A stretch of DNA of 64,000 nt from Rhizobium acidisoli (GCF_002531755.2 NZ_CP034998.1:1798001-1862000); one strand, 5' to 3'; counted from the first letter of the stretch, positions 8,594-18,063 are shown. Program-made: numbers and translations. The notes: a model not told the origin generated them from the sequence alone.

Positions 8594-10744
8594 CTAGTCC
8601 TGAAGTGTTGGGATCCCTTTTGCCGGTCTTTGTAGCTCCGTAGCGGCGGCGGAAGCTGCTGCATCGGCCGTCCCGCTGGAAACATGAACCGTCGGAGTTG
8701 CAAACTGGATTCCTTTTTCCGCGAATGTCTTCTTGAGCATGGCGAGTGCCTTTCGGCGAACGCCGAATTGTTCGCCGGGTTTGGCCATGAACTTCAGCCG
8801 GATCTGCACACCGTAATCGGCCATCTGCTCGATCCCTTGCATTTTCAAGGGCTCGATGATGTTGGGCCCGAGTTCGGGATCGTCCAGCAAGTCGACGCCG
8901 ATGCGCTTGATGGTCTTGCGGACCTCCTCAAGGTCGCTGTCATAGTTCAGGGTCAGCGTAATAATGTCGATCACCCAGTCGCGGCTCAGGTTCTGCACCG
9001 CGCCGAGTTCGCCGAAAGGAACGATGGTGACCGGACCGCGGTGGTGTCGCAGGCGGATCGATCGCAGCGAGAAACCTTCGACCGTCCCTTTGTATTTTGC
9101 CGCCTGAATATACTCACCGATGCGAAAGGCATCGTCGAACAGATAGAAGACGCCGGAGATGATATCCTTGACGAGTGTTTGTGCGCCGAAGCCGACGGCG
9201 ATGCCGACGACGCCGGCGCCGGCCAGCAACGGTCCGATCTGAATGCCGACGGCATCCAGGATCATCAGGAAGCCGACAGCGCCGATCGCCAGAAACAGCA
9301 CGTTGCGAAGGATCGGAAGCAGGGTATTCAACCGCTGGCGCCGGCGCGCTTCGGGTCCGTCAAGATGCCCCGCCTCCGCACTTCGCGACGCCACCGCCAT
9401 CTGACTGTCGATCAGCGTGCTTGCGAGCTTCCAGATGACGTCGGTCACCAGCAGCACGATAACGATGCGGATGCCTGCGCGGATCAAACGGGTGGTCACC
9501 GTTTCGGCAGCGGCAAGGTCACTGAGATTGACATTCCAAGCGCGGGCAATCAGCAGCGCGGCGACCACGATCAGGCCGTTACGAAGCGTTTGCATGATGA
9601 CGACCGACCATCCGACGATAGCCGGATCTTCAACGGCGTGCTCGCCGCCGGATCGAACAATGCGACCGATGACATCACGCGCCACGGAAACGGTAAGCGG
9701 CAGAAGCGTCAAGACGATCAACGTCCAGAATACTCCACGCAGCCCGGACACCCATAACAGCCACGATAATACGATGCTCGCGCTGAAGCCGACGCAGACC
9801 AGCCGGTTCACCGGCGGCCCGTCGGAACGAAAATGCCGCAGCCAAATCATGGCAATCAGCGTGATTGAAACCACACCGAGCCACGCCGCGGTAAAAAGAT
9901 CGACCAGGATGGGCGAAGCCCCGATGGTCTGGAACACTTCGATGATCGCCCAGCCAACTGCCAGCACGGCGACGATTGCGAGAAGCCAGTAGTACCAGAA
10001 CCAGGCAAGCGAGGTGACAAGCGTCAGAAGCCGCATATGCGGCAGACGGGCGCCGGGCGCAATCACGATGCGGCCGACAAGCACGCCAAGGCGCACCATC
10101 AGCGCCGCTGACAGCAGAATGAGCGCGATATCGCGAAACACGGCAGGCCAAGGAAAGAGGATAAAGGCGCCGAGGCTGCCGATGAGGTAGCCGACCAGCG
10201 CGAGAAGGCCCATTGAAAGCCGGGCCGCATGGAGCTTGATCCGTTGCCGCACAGTGTCGGCAGGCGCGGTCAGCACAAAATGAAGCAGCCCTCGCCCGGA
10301 CCACCAGGCAAGGCGCTGGGCAGCGAATCCGCCTGCAATGAAGAGTGTCACCGCCAGGATCAGTCCGACAGCATCGATGCGATCATCCGTTTGGAAGACC
10401 CGGATCGCCGTTTGAACCTGTCCCGGAAGCGTTGGAACGGCATCGACGAGCGTGAGCAACCTCTGGCGCAAATCCTGCAATGCGGTGGCAATCGACGGCG
10501 GTGCCGCCTCTTGCGGGGCCGCTGCCGGCTGCGCCGGTTCCTGATTGCCGGGAACGATCCGATTGACCAGCGCGCGTCCGGCATCATCGTTGGGCAATTC
10601 GATGATAACCCGGATCGGTCCCGAGGAATTGGTCGGTTCGGCCGCTAAGGCGGCGGTTACGCTCGCGAACAGAAGCGTCGCAAATACCACCGTCAGGAGT
10701 GTGGACACTCTGCCGAAAAAATGACGGTCGTCGTTGATGCGCAT
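8594..10744 (-). CDS. MscS-family mechanosensitive channel with long membrane N-terminus
   Basis: A 716-residue protein. It has a signal peptide (cleavage probably after ALAA, about residue 35), a periplasmic stretch and around ten membrane helices between about 120 and 530. The MscS core is clear: a Gly/Ala-rich pore helix (AGAGVVGIAVGFGAQTLVKD), then the beta domain with GVFYLFDDAFRIGEYI and the C-terminal cytoplasmic cage. Such channels sit in the inner membrane and release solutes on hypo-osmotic shock; the large N-terminal part resembles the YbdG/MscM-type paralogues. The ATG at 10744 directly precedes the signal peptide. No operon partner is visible, with the IS downstream and a minus-strand hydrolase upstream. 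Confidence 0.88.
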   Translation of the reverse strand: MRINDDRHFFGRVSTLLTVVFATLLFASVTAALAAEPTNSSGPIRVIIELPNDDAGRALVNRIVPGNQEPAQPAAAPQEAAPPSIATALQDLRQRLLTLVDAVPTLPGQVQTAIRVFQTDDRIDAVGLILAVTLFIAGGFAAQRLAWWSGRGLLHFVLTAPADTVRQRIKLHAARLSMGLLALVGYLIGSLGAFILFPWPAVFRDIALILLSAALMVRLGVLVGRIVIAPGARLPHMRLLTLVTSLAWFWYYWLLAIVAVLAVGWAIIEVFQTIGASPILVDLFTAAWLGVVSITLIAMIWLRHFRSDGPPVNRLVCVGFSASIVLSWLLWVSGLRGVFWTLIVLTLLPLTVSVARDVIGRIVRSGGEHAVEDPAIVGWSVVIMQTLRNGLIVVAALLIARAWNVNLSDLAAAETVTTRLIRAGIRIVIVLLVTDVIWKLASTLIDSQMAVASRSAEAGHLDGPEARRRQRLNTLLPILRNVLFLAIGAVGFLMILDAVGIQIGPLLAGAGVVGIAVGFGAQTLVKDIISGVFYLFDDAFRIGEYIQAAKYKGTVEGFSLRSIRLRHHRGPVTIVPFGELGAVQNLSRDWVIDIITLTLNYDSDLEEVRKTIKRIGVDLLDDPELGPNIIEPLKMQGIEQMADYGVQIRLKFMAKPGEQFGVRRKALAMLKKTFAEKGIQFATPTVHVSSGTADAAASAAATELQRPAKGIPTLQD

Positions 10745-10898
10745 ATAGCCCTGGTCCCCGCGAAGCTGGCGTCGTTTCTAGCAACTTCGGACGTTGTGAA
10801 GCGTTGCGTAATCGACGTCAATCGACGACCTGTCTGGCGGACGCAAAGCTCGCCCTGCCCCTGCCCCTGAAACCTGCCGCTCAGCTATCAGCGGTTGC

Positions 10899-12209
10899 TC
10901 ATGATCGTACCGTTTTGAACCCTGCCCTGACTTCCTGACTGAAGAGTTCCGGCTCTTCCCAGGCCGCGAAGTGGCCGCCCTTGGGTGCGCGGTTATAGTA
11001 GACCAGCTTCGGATAGGCCTTCGACAACCAGTGCTTCGGCGGTTTGTAGACCTCTCCGGGGAATATGGTGACGGCGACCGGCACTTTGACCTCCGTGAGC
11101 TTTGCGCCCGCCATGGCGTTTTCGAAATAGATGCGGCCACTCGCGGGGCCGGTGTTCGTCAGCCAGTACAGCGTGATATTGTCGAGGATCGCATCCTTGC
11201 CAAGCGCCTGTTCCGGATCGCCTCGAGTGAACACCCAGTCGGCGATCTTGTCGTAAAGCCAGGCGGCGAGGCCAACTGGCGAATCCGCAATGCCGTAACC
11301 GACCGTCTCCGGACGTGTGCTCATGATCGCGGCATAGCCGAAGCCGTTGTTGAGGAAGTTCCGCGCCTCGTCGAAGACGACCTTCTCGTCCGCAGACAGA
11401 TTGTCGGGAGCCGGCCCTCCGTTTTTAAGAGCCTGGGCTGCATCCGATGGGAACGTCGTGGCCCGCTCGATCCTGTTGACATGGATGGCGAGCAGCCCAT
11501 CGGGTGCCTGGCGACCCAGGGCGTCGCTGATGATGGCGCCCCAGTCGCCGCCTTGCGCGACATAGCTGATATAGTCGAGCCGTTTCATCAGCACGTCCCA
11601 GGCAGCTGCTATCCGCTGCGGGTTCCAACCCGTGGTCGACGGCTTCCCGGAGAAGCCGAATCCCGGAATCGACGGGATCACCAAGTGGAAGGCGTCCTCC
11701 GCCGTACCACCATGCGCCGTCGGGTCCGTGAGCGGCCCGATGACATCGAGCAGTTCGAACACCGACCCTGGCCAGCCATGGGTCATGATCAGCGGCAGCG
11801 CGTTTTCATGACGGGAACGAACATGGATGAAATGGATGTCCACACCGTCGATATTGGTGAGAAATTGCGGAAAGGCATTCAGCCGGCTCTCTGCCTTGCG
11901 CCAGTCGTAGGATGACTGCCAGTAGCCCACCAGCTCCTTCAGCCTGTCGGGCTCAACACCCTGCGAACGATCCGTGACGGTTTCGCCGTCGGGCCATCGG
12001 GTTGCGGCAAGTCGCCGCCTGAGATCCTTAAGCGCTGCCTCGGGGATGTCGGCCCTGAATGGTCGGATTTCCCCGGCTGCGGTGCCTATAGCGTCGGCGG
12101 CTTCCGGCGCCAGCGGAAGCAGAACGGCGGATAAGCCGGCCGTGGCACCCGCTGACAGCAGCGCGCGTCGCGATAGAAGCCTGTGGTTCAAAGAGGTCAG
12201 CAGTGCCAT
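10899..12209 (-). CDS. Tat-exported epoxide hydrolase-like alpha/beta hydrolase
   Basis: A 436-residue protein. The N-terminus carries a twin-arginine signal (SRRALLSAG followed by a hydrophobic run), so it is probably exported folded. An epoxide-hydrolase N-terminal lid (about 50-150, IRPFRADIPEAAL and RWPDGE) precedes the alpha/beta fold. The oxyanion motif is HGWPGS, the Asp nucleophile is in GGDWGAI, and the catalytic His is in PKGGHFAAWE. The expected reaction is hydrolysis of an epoxide to a diol through an alkyl-enzyme intermediate. The ATG at 12209 has AAAGGA upstream; an upstream start at 12257 would put extra residues before the signal. The substrate is unknown. Confidence 0.88.
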   Translation of the reverse strand: MALLTSLNHRLLSRRALLSAGATAGLSAVLLPLAPEAADAIGTAAGEIRPFRADIPEAALKDLRRRLAATRWPDGETVTDRSQGVEPDRLKELVGYWQSSYDWRKAESRLNAFPQFLTNIDGVDIHFIHVRSRHENALPLIMTHGWPGSVFELLDVIGPLTDPTAHGGTAEDAFHLVIPSIPGFGFSGKPSTTGWNPQRIAAAWDVLMKRLDYISYVAQGGDWGAIISDALGRQAPDGLLAIHVNRIERATTFPSDAAQALKNGGPAPDNLSADEKVVFDEARNFLNNGFGYAAIMSTRPETVGYGIADSPVGLAAWLYDKIADWVFTRGDPEQALGKDAILDNITLYWLTNTGPASGRIYFENAMAGAKLTEVKVPVAVTIFPGEVYKPPKHWLSKAYPKLVYYNRAPKGGHFAAWEEPELFSQEVRAGFKTVRS

Positions 12210-12550
12210 GACGTGTGTCCTTTCATGACATCGACAGTCAACGGACAGGTTCGGCAAGGGGTGCCATTGGTGACCGCATAGGGTTCAATGTGATGTCAGT
12301 CATATCAGCTCTTCCTTATGTTGTCGCCGCCGCGCTCTGCCATCCCCCGCGAGCTGTCTCAAATCGGCTGCTGGTGGTTACTTGGGTGGCGCGACGCAGG
12401 ACCGGTACCCGGGGAAACTGAGAGGCAGCCTCTCGGTCGGCCAGCGCCGTGACAGCGACCACGATCAAGAGGCTACCTCTCAATTTTTCCGGCTACTGCG
12501 CGGTGACGGCGTGGCTACTTATGGACCTGTCGTTCAGGAAAGGAACTCAC
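12210..12550. other. Divergent promoter region between two hydrolase genes
   Basis: 341 bases without a gene, separating two divergently oriented hydrolases. It must carry both promoters. I see no strong sigma-70 site, terminator or repeat, and no clear coding frame. Confidence 0.5.
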
Positions 12551-13501
12551 ATGTCTGAAGACAAAACCGGAAATAGGGCTGCATCGTTCGCAGCTATTCC
12601 ATCCCTCCCCGTCGGAAAAATCTTCGCCTCCGCCGAAATCCAGCACGGTGACGTTGATTTCATCAAGGTCGACGAGATGCTCACGCTGAGGAGGATGATA
12701 GTTCGCGCGCCGGCGCCAAAAGGCACCGTGCTTTTCCTGCATGGGTTTCCGGAAACGATGATGGTCTGGAAGGACATTGCGAGCACGCTTGCCCGCGACT
12801 ACGACGTTCACGCCTTTGATTGGCCGGGCTATGGACAGTCGTCGCGCCCGATCTTGCAGCGGTTTTCCTATGCGCCCCAGGACTACGCGGCGGTGTTGAA
12901 GTCCTACATCGAGACGGCAGGAATCGACCATTCGAACCTCGTGATCTATGCGACCGATATTGCCGCCCTCCCCGTTCTGCTGCTGGCTCTCGATGAGCCG
13001 GCGATCGCCAGGCGGATCATCGTCGGAGACTTCGCGCCGTTCGACCGGCCGCAATACATGTGGGAGAACCTGCAGAATCTCAAAGCTGAGCCGACGGCCT
13101 CGCCGACCCGAGCCTATATGAACAAGACAAGCGACGAGATCCTTCAGAACGTGCACAGGCGCGGTCTGTCGCCCGCGGAACAATTCGATCTGCCGACCGA
13201 CGTTCAGCGGGACATGGTCCATTCGTGGAGCTTCGGTGGAATGACGTCAGCGGACGCCTTTGCCCATTACTATGCGAATTTCACGCGCGACCAGAACGTC
13301 CTCGAGGCCAATCTCGACCGGTTGAAGACGCCGGTCAAGCTCGTCTGGGGCGAACAGGACTTCTACATCAACAAGGAAATGGGCATCGAATTTGCCGCCA
13401 GGATCGATGTGGAAATCGATATCCTGCCGGGTATCGGCCACTTTCCCCATCTTCAAAATGCGAAACATACGGTTGAAGAAATCCGTACATCATTCGGATA
13501 A
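12551..13501 (+). CDS. Alpha/beta hydrolase with Asp at the nucleophile elbow
   Basis: A 316-residue cytoplasmic alpha/beta hydrolase. Visible features are the oxyanion motif FLHGFPETM (about 65), DWPGYGQSS, the nucleophile elbow YATDIAA, and a C-terminal GIGHFPHLQ with the catalytic His. An Asp nucleophile is typical of haloalkane dehalogenases and epoxide hydrolases rather than esterases. The ATG at 12551 follows AGGAAAGGAAC at good spacing. The gene converges with the LysR gene and their ends overlap by 12 bases. Its position opposite an epoxide hydrolase suggests a shared detoxification theme, but the substrate is unknown. Confidence 0.8.
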   Translation: MSEDKTGNRAASFAAIPSLPVGKIFASAEIQHGDVDFIKVDEMLTLRRMIVRAPAPKGTVLFLHGFPETMMVWKDIASTLARDYDVHAFDWPGYGQSSRPILQRFSYAPQDYAAVLKSYIETAGIDHSNLVIYATDIAALPVLLLALDEPAIARRIIVGDFAPFDRPQYMWENLQNLKAEPTASPTRAYMNKTSDEILQNVHRRGLSPAEQFDLPTDVQRDMVHSWSFGGMTSADAFAHYYANFTRDQNVLEANLDRLKTPVKLVWGEQDFYINKEMGIEFAARIDVEIDILPGIGHFPHLQNAKHTVEEIRTSFG

Positions 13502-14404
13502 AATTGGATTATCAAAGATTTTTGATGGCGCACGCAACCGGGGCAAAGCCCAATCGACAAAAGCGCGTACCTTCAGCGCCAGAATCCCCTGGCGGGCGTA
13601 AACGATATGAATCGGCTGTGGTGCTCCATCGAAATCCCGCAGGATGGGCACCAGCGCGCCGGACGCCAGCTGGTCTGGAACCTGGTAGTCGAAGAGCCGC
13701 GCGATCCCTGCTCCGCCGACGGCGGCTGCGACGCAGTTCGCCGCGGTATTCACTTCCAGCCGGTTGCGGGGCATCGCCTCCATCGGCTTTCCCTCAACGT
13801 CGAATGTCCAGAAGAATGCCGGCTTGTTGAAGAAGATCCCGTCGCGATCGATGAGATCGCCTGGGCGCTGAGGTTCGCCATGCCGCGCGAGATAGGCAGG
13901 GCTCGCGCAGGTCAGCAGGCGGAATTCGCCGGTTTTGACGGCATGGAGGGAACTGTCGGCGAGGTCGCCGAGACGAATGGCGATATCCACCTGCTCGGAC
14001 ACGAGATCGACCGTGCGGTCGAGCGACAGAAGCTGCAGCGACACCTCCGGATATTTGTCCATGAAGCTCAGCGCGACGGGCAGCACATACCGGCTCCCAT
14101 ATTCGATCGGCATCGTGATCGTGAGCGCGCCTCTGGGCGTCTGGTATTCGCCCGACGCCCTTCGCTCCGCCTCATCGATATCCGCTATGATCTTTCGGGC
14201 GGCGTCGACATAGTCGCGGCCGGCATCGGTGAGCTGAAGATTGCGGCTGGTGCGGACGACGAGGTTTGCGCCGAGATGGCGTTCAAGCTCGGCCACCTTG
14301 CGGCTGACGCTGGGCAAGGGCGCGTTCAGCCGCCTGCTGCCGGCCGAGATGCTTCCGGCGTCGACAACGGCCAGCAATATGCGCATCGCTTCGAGACGAT
14401 CCAT
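13490..14404 (-). CDS. LysR-family transcriptional regulator
   Basis: A 304-residue regulator. The N-terminal winged helix-turn-helix (about 1-60) has RILLAVVDAGSISAGSRRL, PSVSRKVAELERHLG and RTSRNLQLTDAG. A periplasmic-binding-like effector domain follows (about 90-295). The sequence type is close to the group that regulates neighbouring oxidoreductase or hydrolase genes. The ATG at 14404 opens a full-length family member. It overlaps the end of the convergent hydrolase gene, so it may control that gene or act elsewhere. The effector is unknown. Confidence 0.9.
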   Translation of the reverse strand: MDRLEAMRILLAVVDAGSISAGSRRLNAPLPSVSRKVAELERHLGANLVVRTSRNLQLTDAGRDYVDAARKIIADIDEAERRASGEYQTPRGALTITMPIEYGSRYVLPVALSFMDKYPEVSLQLLSLDRTVDLVSEQVDIAIRLGDLADSSLHAVKTGEFRLLTCASPAYLARHGEPQRPGDLIDRDGIFFNKPAFFWTFDVEGKPMEAMPRNRLEVNTAANCVAAAVGGAGIARLFDYQVPDQLASGALVPILRDFDGAPQPIHIVYARQGILALKVRAFVDWALPRLRAPSKIFDNPILSE

Positions 14405-14482
14405 TGGCCCCCGCCCATAAGATATCGCTTCTGCTCATCGTCGGCCAGCAGACTATCACGTTGCCCTGAACCGCAGGCAATC

Positions 14483-15175
14483 CTAATCCAGCAGCCTGCG
14501 TATGGCCATGATCCCCTTTGCAGCATCCGACCAGGATTGACGCCAGATCAAAACGCCGACGCTGAGGATGGTTGCAACAATGAAGGGGATCGGCCCGATG
14601 AACCAGAAGGCGGCAGCGACGGTGAAATAGTAGGATCGGACGCCGACGCTGAACGAGCGAAGAGCCGGGTTCAAGACCAGAGTGAGCGCGTTTGTCCAGC
14701 TGACGATGTCCCGATCTTCATCGCGCGACGGGCTTGCCCCGATCGCCGCAAGGCAATAGTTGATCTGCCGGACCGCCCATATGAAATCGGACAGGCCGCG
14801 CAACAGGGTCGCCATGATCAGGAGCACCTTGCACTGGAAGAACCAGGCGGGATCCTGCGCCGCAAACAGCGCGATCAGCCCGCCGCCCGATCCATAATTC
14901 GGCTCCATGAACAGCGCACCGCTGAGCCCGACGATGACGATGAGGTTGGCCGATCCGAAGAAGGATGCCGAATTGATCGTGTGCCCGAGGATTGCCGCGT
15001 CGCCGATGAAGTTATTGTCTCGGGTCAGCACCTCCCGCATCCAGGCCGCGCGAATGCGCACCATATCGACGGAAAGACTGTCGTTTCGCCGCGGCCACCC
15101 CATTGCCATCAAAGGCTCGAGTGCCACCCAGACGAGCAGGAAGAATACGATCGCCGCGACGTTCAAAAAATCCAT
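14483..15175 (-). CDS. DUF599 membrane protein
   Basis: A 230-residue inner-membrane protein with about four helices: one at the N-terminus (VAAIVFFLLVWVAL), others near 70-90, 110-130 and 180-210. The conserved DUF599 pieces are visible: RAAWMREVLTRDNNFIGDAAILGH and SVGVRSYYF. Function is unknown for the family. The ATG at 15175 has GGGGGA five bases upstream and starts just before the first helix, so it is preferred to the upstream in-frame starts. It is divergent from the PAS-domain gene. Confidence 0.8.
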   Translation of the reverse strand: MDFLNVAAIVFFLLVWVALEPLMAMGWPRRNDSLSVDMVRIRAAWMREVLTRDNNFIGDAAILGHTINSASFFGSANLIVIVGLSGALFMEPNYGSGGGLIALFAAQDPAWFFQCKVLLIMATLLRGLSDFIWAVRQINYCLAAIGASPSRDEDRDIVSWTNALTLVLNPALRSFSVGVRSYYFTVAAAFWFIGPIPFIVATILSVGVLIWRQSWSDAAKGIMAIRRLLD

Positions 15176-15372
15176 TGTGTCCCCCGAACTGAATGGCGTT
15201 TTTCGAAACACTACTTCGAGCGAACGGCGGCTCAAAGCGTCTATCGCCGTCCCCGGCTTCCTTTGGTGCGCACGAGCACGAGGCGTGTTGCGAGCTAGTA
15301 TGGCGGTCTCGGGCCCTTGCACGAGCAAGATTAGAAAAGTCGATATTGCGCCCGATCGAAAGGAGGCTAAGA

Positions 15373-15918
15373 TTGACTGGCACCAGCCGCGTGACATGGT
15401 CAACCGGCAGGTCAGACTGGGGATACGGAATGGACCTTGCCGAAGAGCCTGGCATCTTCACGTGGGACTTGGCGACCGACACGGTTTACGCGGATTCGGC
15501 GCTGGCAAACCTCTTTGGGCTTGATCCGGAGCAGACCATCGCGGGGCTGCCGATCATAAAATACCTCGACAGGATTCATCCGGACGACAAACCATCCGTG
15601 GCCAAGGCGATTTCAGACTCGGTGGTGACAGGAGATCCCTACCGCCATGACTATCGGGTATTTGATCGAAGCGGACAAATCGTAGCCGTTGCCGCCTTCG
15701 GCCGCTGCTTCAGGGATGCCGCCGGAAATCCATCGCACTATGCGGGCATCGTCTTTCGGACGAATGATCAAAGCCAGCAAGACGAATTGTCTGCGCATTG
15801 CAGCGCGGCGTTCAAAATTGCGAAGTCATCCGGGCTGCAGGCGACGGCCGACGCGCTTGAGGCGATTCTGAAAGAGCTTGCCACGCCGATACCTTCCGGC
15901 ATCGCGCCGCTTCATTGA
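15373..15918 (+). CDS. PAS-domain protein, short single-domain sensor
   Basis: A PAS protein of about 181 residues with no output domain. The PAS core spans WDLATDTVYADSALANLFGL to HYAGIVFRT, including RIHPDDKPSV and an aromatic-rich sheet. A short helical tail of about 50 residues follows. Similar short PAS proteins in rhizobia act as partners of histidine kinases or as light/redox sensors; no partner is adjacent here. The TTG at 15373 sits six bases after a perfect AGGAGG (15361-15366) and is my preferred start. The in-frame ATG at 15430 would remove 19 residues without touching the PAS core. Confidence 0.75.
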   Translation: MTGTSRVTWSTGRSDWGYGMDLAEEPGIFTWDLATDTVYADSALANLFGLDPEQTIAGLPIIKYLDRIHPDDKPSVAKAISDSVVTGDPYRHDYRVFDRSGQIVAVAAFGRCFRDAAGNPSHYAGIVFRTNDQSQQDELSAHCSAAFKIAKSSGLQATADALEAILKELATPIPSGIAPLH

Positions 15919-15979
15919 TTTCCTTCGACGCATCGAGGTCGATGCGCCTGCTCTTGTGCAGCGATTCAAAGCTCGCCGG

Positions 15980-16363
15980 TCAACGCCATCTCGCCTCGGA
16001 GAGATGACCGGGAAAGCCGGCAAGCATGACCCCCAGCGGCACATTTCGAACCAGCCTGGCTACAATGAAGGTTGCGCAGATCGCTGCGGCAAGCTTCGCC
16101 CAGGGATAGCTGCCAAGTTGGACATGGGCGTTTGCATCGACCGATGTGGCCTTTGCCTTCAGCGCCGCCTCCGCGTCCTCGCGCAGCATGCCTATCCGAG
16201 CCTTCAGCAGCCTGAGCTCCTGCTGCAGGCCGCTCAGATCTTCGTCGACTTTTTCACGCGTGCTTACAACGGCGGCATCGGCAAAAGGCGGTTCACCTTC
16301 GGCGATCAGTTCATCGGGGTCGGGAAGGCGCCCGTCGCGATTGATGGATGATTGCATGGACAT
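15980..16363 (-). CDS. Hypothetical coiled-coil membrane-anchored protein
   Basis: A 127-residue protein not assigned to a family. It has an acidic N-terminal half, a helical stretch (LSGLQQELRLLKARIGMLREDAEAALKA has heptad-like spacing, about 50-75) and one C-terminal membrane helix (about 90-110). This resembles small envelope stress proteins of rhizobia. Two ATGs are possible, at 16363 and 16357; the GAGGAT site fits the second better. It lies downstream of the stress-protein gene on the same strand, 73 bases away, and may be co-transcribed with it. Confidence 0.65.
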   Translation of the reverse strand: MSMQSSINRDGRLPDPDELIAEGEPPFADAAVVSTREKVDEDLSGLQQELRLLKARIGMLREDAEAALKAKATSVDANAHVQLGSYPWAKLAAAICATFIVARLVRNVPLGVMLAGFPGHLSEARWR

Positions 16364-16436
16364 ATCCTCGAATAAACAAGCGGGATGAGATGAAGGCCCG
16401 GCATCGGGGCCGCGCCTTCCAGTGCAGGTCAGAGGA

Positions 16437-17096
16437 TCAGTGGTCGCGCCGGAAACCCTGGCTCTGCTGGGATCCGCCTTGCGACTGGCTCTGCGATTGG
16501 CCGTTGGCATCGTCCGATGGCGTGGTGGGGCTATAGGTGTAGGCACGCACCTTGGCGCTTCCATGCACGGTGTCGCGCGTCGCTACGGGGCGCGTATCGT
16601 CGAATGCATTCTCTGACACGGCGAGGTCTTCCGATGCTTTGCCGCCGGAGGGTTGGCCGGCAAAACCGGTATTGGACGCGCCTTGTTGCCTGTCTTCCAG
16701 CGACCAGAGGTCCGCCCGCTCGTCCATGTCTATGCTGCCCTCGTCGTCCAGTATATCGTGGACGGTCTCGTAGAGCGCGTCATCGATATCGTTGACCTGA
16801 ACGAGGAAGCCGCCCCGCCGCAACCCCTCTGCGTAAACAGCACGATCCTCGTCGGGAAAGAAGAAGTCGGCCAGCGCGTCGAAGAAGTCGCCGCGGTCGT
16901 CGCTCATCGCACCGGCGGTTTTTTCGTCGGCCTCATAGCCTGGCATCAACCTTATTCTCGCAACCGGCACGCCCGCGTCTTCGAGACGGGAGACGGCGGA
17001 TTCGGCTTCCGATCGGCTGTCGAAAAATGCGGTGAGACTGCTGCCTCCTGTCGGGCCGGAGAAGGCTGGATTGGTATCGTGGTAAATGCTGCTCAC
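16437..17096 (-). CDS. General stress protein 17M-like domain protein
   Basis: A 219-residue protein. The N-terminal domain (about 15-95) has the alpha/beta repeat of general stress protein 17M-like proteins: LTAFFDSRSEAESAVSRL, then GVPVARIRL, then YAEGLRRGGFLVQV. The middle is acidic. The C-terminus is Ser/Gln-rich and low in complexity (QSQSQSQGG) and probably disordered. Related proteins are induced by osmotic or starvation stress. The GTG at 17096 is chosen because AGAGGAGA lies just upstream; an ATG at 17126 lacks such a site. The biochemical role is unknown. Confidence 0.78.
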   Translation of the reverse strand: MSSIYHDTNPAFSGPTGGSSLTAFFDSRSEAESAVSRLEDAGVPVARIRLMPGYEADEKTAGAMSDDRGDFFDALADFFFPDEDRAVYAEGLRRGGFLVQVNDIDDALYETVHDILDDEGSIDMDERADLWSLEDRQQGASNTGFAGQPSGGKASEDLAVSENAFDDTRPVATRDTVHGSAKVRAYTYSPTTPSDDANGQSQSQSQGGSQQSQGFRRDH

Positions 17097-17384
17097 GGGA
17101 AATCTCCTCTCGATGCATAGACCCACGCCGCCGATCCGGCGGCTGGTTTCCTGATCAGAAAAACAGGTGGGCGAATGGAATGTTCCAAGCCAATGCGTGG
17201 GCAGGCGATGGAGGCTTCAGTCGCACCGCCCGCCCCCACAATGGCGGCTCACCGATATTAAATTGAGGAACGATTTGGCATCGAGGATCGTTTTCCCGCG
17301 CCGCCGCAATTCAAGGCGCTCTAGCGGTTGACGTCAAACCGTCGAGACGCTAGCACGGCTTTTGACGCATTGGGGATATTTCAT
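17097..17384. promoter_or_regulatory. Divergent regulatory region with nested palindrome before the TerC-like gene
   Basis: No gene lies in these 288 bases. At 17321-17353 there is a nested inverted repeat: outer arms CTAGCG/CGCTAG and an inner perfect palindrome TTGACGTCAA (17328-17337). It could be an operator or a small hairpin in the leader of the downstream gene. I looked for a yybP-ykoY manganese riboswitch, common before such genes, and did not see its conserved core. Confidence 0.4.
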
Positions 17385-17990
17385 ATGGACATCTTTACGG
17401 CAGCCGGTCTGACGGCTTTGCTGCAGGTCATTGCTATCGACCTCGTTCTTGCCGGCGACAACGCCGTGGTTATCGGTCTCGCCGCTGCCGGGCTTGAGGC
17501 CACGCAGCGCCGAAAGGCGATCATCGTCGGCATAGCGGCCGCGACCGTCCTGCGTATTCTCTTTGCCAGTGTTGCTGTCTATCTCTTGGCGATCGTCGGC
17601 CTGCTCTTGGCCGGCGGACTTCTGCTTCTCTGGGTCTGCTGGAAAATGTGGCGCGAAATTCGCGCCGGTCATGGCGACAACCATGACGCAGCGGGCGCCG
17701 AAGGCGCGCCGAAAAAGACCTTCTTCCAGGCGGCGACCCAGATCGTCATCGCCGATGTTTCCATGTCGCTCGACAACGTGCTCGCCGTCGCCGGTGCGGC
17801 GCGCGAACATCCGAGCGTGCTGATCATCGGTCTTGCCCTGTCGATCGCACTGATGGGCATCGCCGCCAATCTGATCGCCCGGTTGCTCAACAACCATCGC
17901 TGGATCGCCTATGTCGGCTTGCTGATCATCCTCTATGTTTCGCTCGACATGATCTATCGCGGCGCCGTCGAGGTTATGCCCTACATGTAG
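17385..17990 (+). CDS. TerC/YjbE-family integral membrane protein
   Basis: A 201-residue membrane protein with six or seven helices. The TerC-family signature appears twice: IDLVLAGDNAVVIG near the N-terminus and ADVSMSLDNVLAVAGAA in the middle, each with a buried acidic/Asn group thought to bind a metal ion. The length fits the short YjbE subgroup, which lacks the CBS domains of larger proteins. Some family members export manganese. The ATG at 17385 follows TGGGGATA at good spacing and opens directly into the first helix. Confidence 0.88.
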   Translation: MDIFTAAGLTALLQVIAIDLVLAGDNAVVIGLAAAGLEATQRRKAIIVGIAAATVLRILFASVAVYLLAIVGLLLAGGLLLLWVCWKMWREIRAGHGDNHDAAGAEGAPKKTFFQAATQIVIADVSMSLDNVLAVAGAAREHPSVLIIGLALSIALMGIAANLIARLLNNHRWIAYVGLLIILYVSLDMIYRGAVEVMPYM

Positions 17991-18003
17991 TGGCGCCGGA
18001 ACA

Positions 18004-18033
18004 GGATGATTTTAGGCCCCAATCGGCCTAAAA
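18004..18033 (+). terminator. Hairpin after the TerC-like gene, part of a rhizobial repeat
   Basis: TTTTAGGCC (18010-18018) pairs with GGCCTAAAA (18025-18033), a 9-bp stem with a 6-base loop, 20 bases after the stop codon. The opening GGATGATTTTAGGCC recurs in nearly the same form at 27241-27254, so it belongs to a dispersed intergenic repeat. It probably ends the transcript. Confidence 0.55.
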
Positions 18034-18063
18034 ACTGAACCTTGTTCTACATGAAAGACCGAG

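Noticed and set aside
17097..17384. A manganese (yybP-ykoY) riboswitch before the TerC-like gene
   Set aside because: The conserved core bases are not visible; only a palindromic hairpin is present.
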